Shown here: one piece after another, positions 8,199 to 17,223 of the stretch | Position numbering within the stretch: position 1 is the first letter of the stretch | How the letters are laid out: each line of letters opens with the position of its first letter | NCBI GenBank assembly: GCA_021814475.1 | Contig: JAKAIE010000001.1 | Span: 59,872 to 123,871 of the forward strand | Direction of reading: 5' to 3' | Length of the DNA stretch: 64,000 nt | Origin: Nitrospirota bacterium | GTDB taxonomy: Bacteria; Nitrospirota; Thermodesulfovibrionia; Thermodesulfovibrionales; UBA6898 | The notes under the pieces: model-generated | The model's database searches: none | What the model was told of the DNA's origin: nothing | Seen by the model: the letters and a program-made list of their open reading frames with translations, nothing else | Program-made: the position numbers and the translations under genes

Positions 8199-9652
8199 AA
8201 TGCGCCCTGGTCATCCCTTCCTGGGCGCCTGAGGATATCTTCTCTTCCAAAACGGCCGCGTCCCAGATTAATTACTGGCAGCCGCTGGGGACCCTCTATG
8301 TCGCCTCCGTGCTGAGGGAGGCGGGCCATGACGTCCGTTTCCTCAACGGCGCGTTCAGGTCTCATCAGTCGATACTCGATGAACTGGCAGAATTCAGGCC
8401 GTCTCTTGTCGGTATTTATTCGACGACCTTTGGCTGGGACAAGGCAAAGAAGGCTGCCGCCGATATCAGGGCTCTGATGGGAGATTCTGCCTTCCTCTGC
8501 GCCGGCGGGCCCTATCCGTCGGCAGTAAAGGAGCTCTGCATGCGTGATGCGGGTACGCTCTTTGATGCGGCGGTCTGCGGCGAGGGAGAATATACACTGC
8601 GTGAACTCCTGGAACGTCTGGGCGCGAAGAGGGGACTTGAAGGCCTGCAGGGACTGATTTACCGGCATGACGACGGCAGTATAGTGACGAATCCCGAGCG
8701 CCCCCTGATCCAGGACCTCGATGCGCTGCCTTTCCCGGCGAGGGACCTTCTCGGGGACGCTGGTATGTATATACCGCCTCCGGCCACCTACCGGAGGCGT
8801 CCGGTTGCGGTGATGATTACCGCCCGGGGCTGCAACCGCCGGTGCATCTACTGCTTCCAGCTCGACAAGGACCGCAGGAGCGGTATCCGGTTCAGGAGTA
8901 TCGATAGCGTGATCGCGGAGATCGAACATTGCCTCAGCCAGGGGTACCGGGAGATCAAGTTCATCGACGACACGCTCGCCGGAGACTATGACCGGGCGAT
9001 GCAGCTGGCCCGCGAGATAAAGGCGCGCGGGCTCGATTTTACCTGGTTCGCGTCGGCCTGTGTCAACCAGGTCGACAAGCCCCTTCTCCAGGCCTTTAGG
9101 GAGGCGGGTTGCTGGGCGATCCTCTTCGGGGCCGAAAGCGGGGTGCAGAAGAACCTCAATACGATCCGCAAGGGGACTACCCTCGACCAGATACGGAAGG
9201 CGGTGAAGGCCGCGCAGGAGGTCGGACTGAAGGTCTCCACCCCGTTCATGTTCGGCATCCCGGGGGAGACCTTTGAAGAGGGGCTTGAGACGATCCGCTT
9301 TGCCGTCGAGCTGAATCCCGATATCGCGAATTTCCACGCCATCACGCCGTTCCCCGGGACCTACCTGTACGACAACCTTGAACGGTTCGGAACGGTCTCG
9401 GCCGAGCTGACGGACTATACCTATCAGGGGGCTGCGTTCATCCCCTATTCGATGACCAGGGACGAGATTGTCAGACTCCGGCAGATCGCCTTCAGAAGTT
9501 TTTATGGCCGCCCGTCTTTTCTGCTGAAGAGGCTCCTCGAACTCCGGAGCCTGAATGATCTTCGGGTGGCCGCAAGGTCCGCCAGAAGCCTCTTCTGGCT
9601 CTTTGCCAGGGACAACCTGTTTACACGGATGAGGAACCAGCCGGGGGCATAA
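8195..9652 (+). CDS. B12-binding-domain radical SAM protein
   Basis: A 485-residue enzyme of the class B methyltransferase-like radical SAM family. The N-terminal half has a cobalamin-binding Rossmann-like domain (WQPLGTLYVASVLREAGH and later VGIYSTTFGWD). The radical SAM motif CxxxCxxC is C213-NRR-C217-IY-C220 and would bind the [4Fe-4S] cluster; a glycine-rich SAM segment and FGAESGVQKNLNTI follow. Such enzymes methylate or rearrange unactivated carbons, often in lipid, hopanoid or antibiotic pathways. ATGA overlap with the oxidoreductase upstream and a one-base gap to the peptidase downstream indicate one operon. The reaction is unknown. Confidence 0.88.
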   Translation: MKCALVIPSWAPEDIFSSKTAASQINYWQPLGTLYVASVLREAGHDVRFLNGAFRSHQSILDELAEFRPSLVGIYSTTFGWDKAKKAAADIRALMGDSAFLCAGGPYPSAVKELCMRDAGTLFDAAVCGEGEYTLRELLERLGAKRGLEGLQGLIYRHDDGSIVTNPERPLIQDLDALPFPARDLLGDAGMYIPPPATYRRRPVAVMITARGCNRRCIYCFQLDKDRRSGIRFRSIDSVIAEIEHCLSQGYREIKFIDDTLAGDYDRAMQLAREIKARGLDFTWFASACVNQVDKPLLQAFREAGCWAILFGAESGVQKNLNTIRKGTTLDQIRKAVKAAQEVGLKVSTPFMFGIPGETFEEGLETIRFAVELNPDIANFHAITPFPGTYLYDNLERFGTVSAELTDYTYQGAAFIPYSMTRDEIVRLRQIAFRSFYGRPSFLLKRLLELRSLNDLRVAARSARSLFWLFARDNLFTRMRNQPGA

Positions 9653-9653
9653 T

Positions 9654-10784
9654 ATGGACTACGCTCTCCTGATAAACAGACGGCGGCTTCTCGATACCTT
9701 TCTTGATCTTGTCAATATCAATTCGCCGTCGTTCCAGGAGCGGGAGATAGGCCTGTATATCGCCAGGAGGCTCGAGGCTGTAGGATGCCGCGTCGTCTTC
9801 CAGGAATACGACCGGTCTTTTAACCTGATCGGGGTAAAGGAGGGGGCTGACGGCCGGCGCGGGCCGCTTCTGCTGAGCGCACATATGGACACGGTGGAGC
9901 CTACCGAGGGGATCAGAATTGAAGAGGACGGGGAGATGGTCAGATCTGCCGGCGCCACGGTGCTCGGTGCGGACGACAAGAGCGCCATAGCCCAGATCAT
10001 AGAGGCCCTGGAGGTTATCCATGCCCGCGGACTCCCTCACGGGTATATCGAGATCGCACTGACCTCGGCTGAGGAGAAGGGGCTCTGCGGGGCCCGGAAT
10101 CTCGACCCCGGGATGCTCAGGAGCCGGCAGGCGATCGTGCTGGATTCGGGCGGGAGCGTCGGCAGTATCATCGTCGGCGCGCCGACACACGTCACCTATG
10201 AGATGAGGATCACCGGCCGGGCGGCGCATGCGGGTCTCGAACCGGAAAAGGGTCTGAGCGCCATCAGCGTGTCCGCGGATATCATCCGGGCACTGCCTGA
10301 CGGCAGGATCGACCCTGTCACCACGGCGAACATCGGCATCATCAACGGAGGGACGGCCACGAACGTAGTGGCGAAAGAGGTGGTCATCAACGGCGAGATA
10401 AGGAGCCATGACGCAGGCGTCCTCGCAGGGACGAAGGATACCATTTTCCGTCTGGCGCGGGAGATCGCAGCCGGCCGCGGCGCCGGGCTCGAGGTACACG
10501 AGCATGAGGAATACAGGACCTTCAGGATACCGGATGACGAACCCTTTGTGCGTTTTATCGGGGAGGCCATGAAACGGAGCGGCATCGCCTCCCGTCTGGC
10601 GATCACAGGGGGCGGGTCGGATGCCAATGTATTCAATCAGAGGGGGATCCTCGCTGTCAACATATCGACCGGCATGCAGAATGTCCACTCCACCGGCGAG
10701 TTCATCCTGAAAAAGGACCTGTACCACGGCTGTCTGGTGCTCCTCGAATGTCTCGCGGGCGAGCCGTGGTCCGTGCCCGGTTAA
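9654..10784 (+). CDS. M20-family metallopeptidase (PepT-like)
   Basis: A 376-residue zinc peptidase of the M20/M25/M40 family, closest in style to peptidase T-like proteins. Zinc ligands are visible in LLSAHMDTVEP, in LGADDKSAIAQ and in TSAEEKGLCGA, where the E-E pair gives the catalytic base and a ligand. A lid/dimerisation domain (AAHAGLEPEKGLSAIS) is inserted in the middle. It likely cleaves short peptides or deacylates an amino-acid conjugate in the cytoplasm. The ATG follows the radical SAM stop by one base (TAATATG). Its 3' end overlaps the convergent cheD by 4 bases. Confidence 0.88.
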   Translation: MDYALLINRRRLLDTFLDLVNINSPSFQEREIGLYIARRLEAVGCRVVFQEYDRSFNLIGVKEGADGRRGPLLLSAHMDTVEPTEGIRIEEDGEMVRSAGATVLGADDKSAIAQIIEALEVIHARGLPHGYIEIALTSAEEKGLCGARNLDPGMLRSRQAIVLDSGGSVGSIIVGAPTHVTYEMRITGRAAHAGLEPEKGLSAISVSADIIRALPDGRIDPVTTANIGIINGGTATNVVAKEVVINGEIRSHDAGVLAGTKDTIFRLAREIAAGRGAGLEVHEHEEYRTFRIPDDEPFVRFIGEAMKRSGIASRLAITGGGSDANVFNQRGILAVNISTGMQNVHSTGEFILKKDLYHGCLVLLECLAGEPWSVPG

Positions 10785-11374
10785 AGCCAGATGTCCGTTT
10801 CTCCGGCACGACGTTCCTGTTTTTCGATGCTGATCTGCCAGAACTTCCGTTCCTTCCTGACGAAGTCGGGATTGATGCTTTTCCGTATCTTCTTCACATA
10901 CACCGAATAATCGTCTCCGCAGAAATGCACGACCCTTCCCCTGTCCCCTCCCAGGTCTGACACGACGAGGGGGATCCCTTCGGTCTTGAGAAAATCTAGG
11001 ATAAAGCGGCTGTTCACGTCTCCGACGCAGAAAAAATTGTCTGCACGTTCGGGGGACTGCAATACCGCGGCCCCGCCGAAGGCCTTTGCGTGGAGGTTCG
11101 CGCGCTTCGCGCCCCTCTTCATCATCTCGTTGATCAGCAACTCCATCGCGTAGATGCCGTAGCGGCCCGCCTCGGTCAGGGAGTAAGGCAGATCCCTGGA
11201 GTATCTTTTGTTGCTCAGGAGAAAGTGGTTCATCCCGATGATCTTCGTGAACGGGTCATAAAGGCAGGCGGAGACGCATGAGCCGAGGATTGTGGTGATG
11301 ACCACGTCACTCCCCGCGACATGGTATTCCCCCGGGCGTATGGCGACACGTTCGAGTTTTCTGAGAGTTCTCAT
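10781..11374 (-). CDS. cheD: Chemoreceptor glutamine deamidase CheD
   Basis: A 197-residue CheD, which deamidates glutamines of methyl-accepting chemotaxis proteins and interacts with CheC. The catalytic triad of Thermotoga CheD (T21, C27, H44) is matched with constant spacing by T27, C33 (in GSCVSAC) and H50 (in GMNHFLL). Further family motifs are RYGIYAMELLINEM and AKAFGGAAVL. Start chosen at the ATG at 11374 (MRTLRKLERV), preceded by GGTGA and by a TACTAT box; the frame is open for 32 more codons upstream without family similarity. No other chemotaxis gene is in the window, so this is an isolated cheD. Confidence 0.92.
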   Translation of the reverse strand: MRTLRKLERVAIRPGEYHVAGSDVVITTILGSCVSACLYDPFTKIIGMNHFLLSNKRYSRDLPYSLTEAGRYGIYAMELLINEMMKRGAKRANLHAKAFGGAAVLQSPERADNFFCVGDVNSRFILDFLKTEGIPLVVSDLGGDRGRVVHFCGDDYSVYVKKIRKSINPDFVRKERKFWQISIEKQERRAGETDIWL

Positions 11375-11429
11375 GATATTCACCGTATAGTATGCCTGAT
11401 TTGTTCCGCGGTATGGTATCAGGGAGACG

Positions 11430-12794
11430 TCAGACGGTCTTATGGTTTGCCCTCCTTGAAATACAGGCAATCACGGCGGATAACGATAACGAGGCAGCGA
11501 GGATTCCGGCGGTTGCAAGCAGGTTGTTCAGCAGCGCCGGCCTGATCAGCAGCAGCAGACCGAGACAGAGCATCATCATGCCCGAAAACAGCTTCAACAG
11601 CTGTCCCTGCCATTCGGTGAGCTTTCGCGCCCCGAGCGTCACCGCAAAGAGAACGACGACGAGTCCGAGGGGAATGATATAGATTATGTTATAGAATGCG
11701 AGGTAGAGATAATAGGAAGCGCGGGACAGGGCATGCAGGGTCAGTATCCGTGTATATACCATCGGGAAGCCCGCGGTGCAGAAGAGTTCGTATGCATTTG
11801 CGGCGGCCGCAAGGACGACGGTGCCGGCAATGATCGCAGGGAAGGAATTCGCCTTCAGTAGCCTTCTCATCCTGTCAAACAGCTTCGGCTTTGCGGCCTC
11901 TGGTATCGAAAGCGACACGCCCTTCCTGAAAAAGAAAAAGTCTTTGATATTAATCGCCGCGATGAGGAGGGCGACGACCCCGGCGATGATCGTGACCGCC
12001 GCTATCTGACCCGTCAGCAGGAATATGTTCAGCCAGGCAGCCATGAAGATAAAATAGATGAAGCCTGAGAAAAATACGAAGATCCCTCCTACCAGGAGAA
12101 TCCTGCCCCTGGACTGCACATGGATCAGCAGCCCCAGCAGAGTAAAGAGGACGAAAAAAGCACAGGGATTGAAGCTGTCGAGTGCGGCGATGAGCACCGT
12201 CTGGTATGAAAGGGCGGTCCCGGCCGTATCCAGCCTTCCGATAAAGGGGATTGTGAGGGTGGGGGCCGGAAGGGAATCCTCCCCGGTCCCGGGGCAGTCC
12301 TCGTCCTCCCTGCAGAGCCCCTGCTCCTGCGCTCCATGATCCATCCCGAGGCCCATGTCCGGGGTAACGGCAGTATCGGGCTTTGCCATGGGATCCGTAC
12401 AACGATGGGTCTCGCAGTAGCGGACCTGCTCCTCTATCTCCCTCCCCGAGATGCCGTCGCCCTGAAAGCCGATCACCGGCGGGAGTCCGCCGACGAAGGT
12501 TGCGGGCACGCCCCTCACCTTCACCCCGTAGAGTTCGGATATCCGGGAGAAGAGCGCGGCGTTGTCCCTGCTCCCTTTGACCTCGAAAGACTGTATGTCG
12601 AGCCGGGGATGTCTCTCCTTCAGAGCGGAGAGAAAGACCTCCTCTTCCCCGCAGTGCGGACAGCCTTCCGCCCGGAAGAAGTAGAGGAGTATCCGGTCCG
12701 GCCCCTTTGCGGACAGGGGGCGGGCAGAAAACAGCATGAGAAAGAGAACGCCCAGCAGTGCGGCAGGTAGTGTCATGCGCGTGAAAGCGGCCAT
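11430..12794 (-). CDS. Thioredoxin-like domain fused to a CcdA/DsbD-type membrane domain
   Basis: A 454-residue exported redox protein. After a signal peptide or anchor (residues 1-30), a thioredoxin-like domain carries the active-site CPHC in FRAEGCPHCGEEE. A linker rich in Cys, Asp and Pro follows, then about six to eight transmembrane helices with the paired cysteines of the DsbD/CcdA family, one in SFNPCAFFVLF and one in ELFCTAGFP. The arrangement suggests electrons pass across the membrane by the buried cysteine pair to the fused periplasmic thioredoxin, for cytochrome c maturation or disulfide repair. Start at 12794 is chosen for GGGAGGG eight bases upstream. It lies between cheD and a hybrid kinase without clear operon linkage. 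Confidence 0.82.
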   Translation of the reverse strand: MAAFTRMTLPAALLGVLFLMLFSARPLSAKGPDRILLYFFRAEGCPHCGEEEVFLSALKERHPRLDIQSFEVKGSRDNAALFSRISELYGVKVRGVPATFVGGLPPVIGFQGDGISGREIEEQVRYCETHRCTDPMAKPDTAVTPDMGLGMDHGAQEQGLCREDEDCPGTGEDSLPAPTLTIPFIGRLDTAGTALSYQTVLIAALDSFNPCAFFVLFTLLGLLIHVQSRGRILLVGGIFVFFSGFIYFIFMAAWLNIFLLTGQIAAVTIIAGVVALLIAAINIKDFFFFRKGVSLSIPEAAKPKLFDRMRRLLKANSFPAIIAGTVVLAAAANAYELFCTAGFPMVYTRILTLHALSRASYYLYLAFYNIIYIIPLGLVVVLFAVTLGARKLTEWQGQLLKLFSGMMMLCLGLLLLIRPALLNNLLATAGILAASLSLSAVIACISRRANHKTV

Positions 12795-12872
12795 CTCGGG
12801 ACCCTCCCTTACGCACAGCATAGCATGTTTTACGCCGCATGGGTATCACGGCGGTCGTGAAAGAGGCGCCGG

Positions 12873-15152
12873 CTATTCCTTAAGGATCTCCGTGAGTGTT
12901 CTGCCGAGGTTCCCCAGATTATAGGGCTTTGTCATGACCCCTTTGAAGCCGTACTCCCGGAAATTTGCCATGATGGGATCGTTTGAATATCCGCTGGAAA
13001 CGATTGCCCTGACACTAGGATCGAGCGCAAGGAGTTCGCGGATCGCCTCGCCTCCTCCCATGGCCCCGGGGATCGTCAGGTCCATGATGACCGCAGCGTA
13101 GGGGGTTCCGTTTTTCAGGGCCTTGCGGTACATCTCTATCGCCTCGGCCCCGTGACGGGCAAGCGCGACATTGTACCCGAGGGACGACAGCATCGAGCCG
13201 GAGATATCCCGCACGAGCGGCTCGTCGTCCATGACGAGTACCGTCCCAGTTCCCGTGGCCACCGGCGCGTCTGAAGAGGGACGCTGCGCGGGAGCGCTCT
13301 GTGAGGCGGGAAGATAGATATCGAAGGTCGTCCCCCTGGACTGTGCCGATTCGACGGTGATATGGCCGTCGTGCCTCTTGATGATAGAATAGACGCTCGT
13401 GAGGCCGAGCCCGCTGCCTCTCTGTTTAGTCGTAAAATAGGGATCGAAGATGTGATCGAGCTGATCGGGCGGTATCCCCAGTCCTTCGTCCCTTACCGTT
13501 ATCCGGGCGTATCTCCCTTCCTTCAGGTTCGGCGGCGCATCTTCGGACAGGATGACGTTGCTCACCGCAAAGAAGATGTTCCCTCCCCTGGGCATCGCAT
13601 GGACCGCGTTGATGATGAGGTTGTTGAACACCTGGCTCATCTGGCCGGCATCAACGTCGACATTCCAGATATCTTCTGATACGCAGAGAGTAGGGGCCAC
13701 ATTCGTCCCTGAAAGGGTGAAACTCGCCGATTCGGCTATGATGTCCACTATTGAGGCTGCCTTCCTGACAGGCGCCCCTCCGCGCGAGAAGGTCAGCAGC
13801 TGTTGCGTCAGGTCAGTTGCCCTGCGCGAGGCGTTTTCGGCCTCGGTCATCCGGTCGTAAGCGCTATCCCCAGGGTCGAGATGCATCTTGGCGAGACTGA
13901 TATTTCCGACGATCGATGTCAGCAAATTGTTGAAATCGTGGGCTATCCCTCCGGCGAGAAGGCCGACGGATTCCAGCTTTTCTATCTTGAGCAGCTCGCT
14001 CTCGAGGCGGTGTTTTTCGGTGACATCGCGGAACACCAGCACCGTTCCGACAATCTTGCTCCTGCTGTCCATGACCGGCGCGGCGCTGTCCTCGATCACG
14101 ATCTCCGTGCCGTTCTTCCGGATGAGGGCGGTGTGATTCGCAAGCCCGATGATCAGTCCCGTGGTGATCACCTTTTCGACCGGATTTTCGCAGCGCTCAC
14201 GGGTCTTTTCGTTGATGATATGGAAGACCTCGGCGAGCGGCCTGCCGACCGCCTCGGTCGCCGTCCATCCGGTATGCTGTTCGGCGACCCTGTTGATGAG
14301 GGTGATCGTCCCGAGGAGGTCGGTCACGATCACGGCGTCGCCGATACTGCGAAGCGTGACTGCGAGTCTCTCCTTCTCTTCCGCGAGCCTCTCCTCGCGC
14401 TCCCTCAGGGCGATACTCATCGAATTGAACTCGGCTGAAAGTTCGCCTATTTCGTCCCCGGAGGTGACAGGGACGGCTTCGGGAAACTCTCCTGTGCGGT
14501 GGCGGGAGACGGATCCGTGAAGGGCCAGGACAGGTTTCAGCACATACCGTCTTATGAAGGCGTTAAGGACTACAACAGCCAGAAGTGTCAGGGAGGCCGA
14601 GACGAGGAGGTTGACCGCCACGGTATGGGCCACGGCGCGGCGGGCGGCCTCGGTCGAAAGTGTGAGTCTCACGTACCCTATCGTAATGTAGCGGTCCCTG
14701 CCGGTTGCGCCGCCCTTTCTTCCGGCCCCTTCTGTGTTGTAACGGACCGGCGCATAAAAATCGATGGCCGCGTCTTCTTCTTTGCTGAAGGTGCTCCCCT
14801 CGTTCGTCTCTTTTTTATAAAAGGCGATCGCTGCGGGATCAGGGGGGACCTCCTGCCTCTCCGCAGGATAGGAATCGACAGGCATCCAGAGGGAAGAATA
14901 GACCTGTGCAAGGGAGACGTCCCTGGTGTGAACGATCTCTTCGACCTGTCTGATGAAATCGAGGTTTTCCTCCGCAAGGCCTGAAGTCACTCCGCGGGCA
15001 AGAGACTCGGCGAGAGTGATTCCGCGTGCCGTGATCTCCCTGTCGAGGCTGCCCTCCTGTGCGAAGATGAAATAAAGGGTGGTGACGGCGCTGATGGCGA
15101 TGATGACGGAGGCGATAAGGGTCGTGACCCTTGTCTTAAGGGATACCCTCAC
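12873..15152 (-). CDS. Membrane hybrid histidine kinase (HAMP-PAS-HisKA-HATPase-receiver)
   Basis: A 759-residue sensor. An N-terminal transmembrane helix (residues 8-31), a periplasmic domain of about 150 residues and a second helix near 180-200 lead to HAMP (about 205-255), PAS (about 270-390), the H-box GIAHDFNNLLTS, the ATPase domain (DEGLGIPPDQL, GSGLGLTSVY) and a C-terminal receiver (VLVMDDEPLVRD, phospho-acceptor in VIMDLTIPG). The H-box is of the subclass that usually acts by phosphorelay with a fused receiver; no output domain is attached. Its ATG overlaps the stop of the upstream PstS-like gene by 4 bases, so the binding protein is very likely its periplasmic ligand sensor. Confidence 0.92.
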   Translation of the reverse strand: MRVSLKTRVTTLIASVIIAISAVTTLYFIFAQEGSLDREITARGITLAESLARGVTSGLAEENLDFIRQVEEIVHTRDVSLAQVYSSLWMPVDSYPAERQEVPPDPAAIAFYKKETNEGSTFSKEEDAAIDFYAPVRYNTEGAGRKGGATGRDRYITIGYVRLTLSTEAARRAVAHTVAVNLLVSASLTLLAVVVLNAFIRRYVLKPVLALHGSVSRHRTGEFPEAVPVTSGDEIGELSAEFNSMSIALREREERLAEEKERLAVTLRSIGDAVIVTDLLGTITLINRVAEQHTGWTATEAVGRPLAEVFHIINEKTRERCENPVEKVITTGLIIGLANHTALIRKNGTEIVIEDSAAPVMDSRSKIVGTVLVFRDVTEKHRLESELLKIEKLESVGLLAGGIAHDFNNLLTSIVGNISLAKMHLDPGDSAYDRMTEAENASRRATDLTQQLLTFSRGGAPVRKAASIVDIIAESASFTLSGTNVAPTLCVSEDIWNVDVDAGQMSQVFNNLIINAVHAMPRGGNIFFAVSNVILSEDAPPNLKEGRYARITVRDEGLGIPPDQLDHIFDPYFTTKQRGSGLGLTSVYSIIKRHDGHITVESAQSRGTTFDIYLPASQSAPAQRPSSDAPVATGTGTVLVMDDEPLVRDISGSMLSSLGYNVALARHGAEAIEMYRKALKNGTPYAAVIMDLTIPGAMGGGEAIRELLALDPSVRAIVSSGYSNDPIMANFREYGFKGVMTKPYNLGNLGRTLTEILKE

Positions 15153-15973
15153 CTTGCTTCAGATAGAGAGACCATGCCGTACGACTTGATGAGCGACTGG
15201 CCTTTCCTGCCCAGCACATATTCGACAAACTTTTTGACTTCAGGCTGGGGGTCTTTGGGCACCACGATGTAGAGGGGTCTTCTCAGGGGGTATTTGTCCG
15301 TCATGATATTCTGTTTTGTCGGGCTTACTCCGTTGACCTTCAGCATCTTGACGTTGCGTTTCTTTGCGCTGGAAAAACCGGTTGAGGCAAAACCCCCCGG
15401 AGTCTTTTCGACGAGCTGCTCCCATATCGCCACCGACGAAGCCTGAATGGAGGAGTTCCTCTCGGGGGTCACCTCTCTACCCTTAAGGACCATTTTTGAG
15501 AGCGACTCCCCGATACCCCCCATGGACCCGGCGGCAGAGATAAATGATTTGATCTCTCCGTTCTTTCCGCCCAGCTGCTTCCAGTTCGTGATGGCGCCGC
15601 TGTATATGTCCGCCACCTTTTCAGGAGTAATATTATTGACAGGGTTTGACTTATGCACGATGAAGACCAGTGCGTCCCACGCGACGCGGACATACTGATA
15701 GTTCCTGGCGTTTACTGGCGACGGCCCCAGACACGAGGCCGCAAAGTCCACCTTCTGCGCCCCGAGGGCGGTAAGGCCGCTGAGGCTTCCGCCGCCGATG
15801 ATATGCATCCTCACCCCGGTCTCTTTCTCGTATTCTTTTGAGAGATCGCTGAGGTATCCCACCGTGCTGACGGAACACCCGCTGCCGGTGAGCGCTGCGG
15901 CGCGGGAGCAGGGAGGGTACACAAAGAGACCGCATACGATTACGGAGATGAGTATTCCATACCGGACCTGCAT
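15149..15973 (-). CDS. PstS-like periplasmic substrate-binding protein
   Basis: A 274-residue exported protein of the phosphate-binding PBP-like family. A signal peptide ends near residue 26. The anion-binding pattern of PstS proteins is present: GSGCSVSTVGYLSDLSKEYE at the first loop, GGGSLSGLTALG, and the SPVNARNYQYV and ADIYSGAITNWKQLGG segments. The ribosome binding site is AAGGAG. No PstCAB transporter genes follow; instead the stop codon overlaps the start of a hybrid histidine kinase, so this protein probably presents an oxyanion (phosphate, or another such as tungstate or molybdate) to the kinase rather than to a permease. Ligand identity is inference. Confidence 0.85.
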   Translation of the reverse strand: MQVRYGILISVIVCGLFVYPPCSRAAALTGSGCSVSTVGYLSDLSKEYEKETGVRMHIIGGGSLSGLTALGAQKVDFAASCLGPSPVNARNYQYVRVAWDALVFIVHKSNPVNNITPEKVADIYSGAITNWKQLGGKNGEIKSFISAAGSMGGIGESLSKMVLKGREVTPERNSSIQASSVAIWEQLVEKTPGGFASTGFSSAKKRNVKMLKVNGVSPTKQNIMTDKYPLRRPLYIVVPKDPQPEVKKFVEYVLGRKGQSLIKSYGMVSLSEAR

Positions 15974-16128
15974 TCAATCTCCTTCCGGCCGGGAGAGTTC
16001 CGGCCGATGATCAGTTATCGGACCATCATCATGACTCTGCAACCTATCCATTCTATCACAAACAGTGGCGGGCGGCCAAATTGGTCATGCGGCGGGCCCG
16101 GACAACGCCTCTTTTGGTATAGTAAACA

Positions 16129-17223
16129 ATGAGGAAAGTAATTCTCGGCATGAGCGGAGGCGTCGATTCCAGTGTAACGGGGCACCTTCTGAAGGAGTCG
16201 GGATTCGAGGTTGAGGGGATAAGTCTTCTTCTCTGGGAGACGCGGCCGGGCGATGAGCCGGGGTGTTGTTCCCTCAGTTCGGTAAAGAGCGCCGGCCGGA
16301 CCGCCGAGCGGCTCGGCATATGCCACTCCTCTGTCGACGCCAGGTCCGCATTCATCGAAAAGGTGATCGAACCCTTTGCCGATGCCTATGCGCGGGGACT
16401 GACCCCCAATCCCTGCATCCTCTGCAACCGCCATATTAAATTCCCCTATCTCCTCCGTGAGGCGGCGCGGCGCGGCGCTGACTATATTGCCACGGGTCAT
16501 TATGCAAAAAGCGTGAGGATCGGTCAGGGGGGAGAAGAGACTCTTCTCAAAAAAGGGAGCGATCCGAACAAGGACCAGTCCTATGTCCTTTATGGAGTGA
16601 GCAGGGAGGCCCTGGGGCGGCTAGTACTTCCGCTCGGCGCTCTCCGGAAGCAGGAGGTTCGCGCGATCGCGAGGACCCTCGGGCTCGAGGCCGCGGACAG
16701 GCCGGAGAGCCAGGAGATCTGTTTTATAGAAGACAACGACTACTGCGGTTTTCTCGAAAAACTGACGCCGTCCCTATGCACCCCGGGAGCTGTTCTCGAT
16801 ATGAGCGGCAGGCAGGTCGGTATCCACAGGGGTGTCCACCGGTACACCATCGGGCAGAGGAAGGGGCTGGGAATCGCCTCGCCCAAGCCCTGGTATGTTG
16901 TCAGGATCGATCCCGCCGCGCATGCCGTGTATGTAGGCAGCAGGGAAGACGCTCTCTGCAGCGAGGTCAGGATCGACTCGATCAACTGGCTGAGGCCAGC
17001 CCCGGCCAAGGGTGAATCGTTTCGGGCGACGGTGAAGGTCCGTTCGATGATGAAGGACCTGCCCGCGACGGTCGAGGCGGAGGGCGATACGGCAAGGATC
17101 GTATTCGATGAGCCGCTCTGGGCCCCCGCACCCGGCCAGAGCGCGGTCTGGTATATGGACGATGCGGTTGTCGCGGGAGGGATCATCCGGGAGACTGGGG
17201 GAAAGGTCAGCAGACCAGCCTGA
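16129..17223 (+). CDS. mnmA: tRNA-specific 2-thiouridylase MnmA
   Basis: A 364-residue enzyme that thiolates U34 of tRNA-Lys, tRNA-Glu and tRNA-Gln, using ATP and sulfur from a persulfide carrier. The PP-loop SGGVDSSV is at residues 9-16, the first catalytic cysteine lies in LTPNPCILCN, and the second in SQEICFIEDNDY. The central and C-terminal beta domains (GQRKGLGIA, YVVRID) are complete and length matches the family. There is no Shine-Dalgarno; TATAGT ends 5 bases before the ATG, suggesting a leaderless mRNA. It is divergent from the PstS-like gene. The C-terminus overlaps the convergent lipid kinase by 17 bases. Confidence 0.96.
   Translation: MRKVILGMSGGVDSSVTGHLLKESGFEVEGISLLLWETRPGDEPGCCSLSSVKSAGRTAERLGICHSSVDARSAFIEKVIEPFADAYARGLTPNPCILCNRHIKFPYLLREAARRGADYIATGHYAKSVRIGQGGEETLLKKGSDPNKDQSYVLYGVSREALGRLVLPLGALRKQEVRAIARTLGLEAADRPESQEICFIEDNDYCGFLEKLTPSLCTPGAVLDMSGRQVGIHRGVHRYTIGQRKGLGIASPKPWYVVRIDPAAHAVYVGSREDALCSEVRIDSINWLRPAPAKGESFRATVKVRSMMKDLPATVEAEGDTARIVFDEPLWAPAPGQSAVWYMDDAVVAGGIIRETGGKVSRPA

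Noticed and set aside
8072..9337. 421-codon open frame on the minus strand
   Set aside because: Antisense to the radical SAM gene, which has clear motifs; no similarity of its own.
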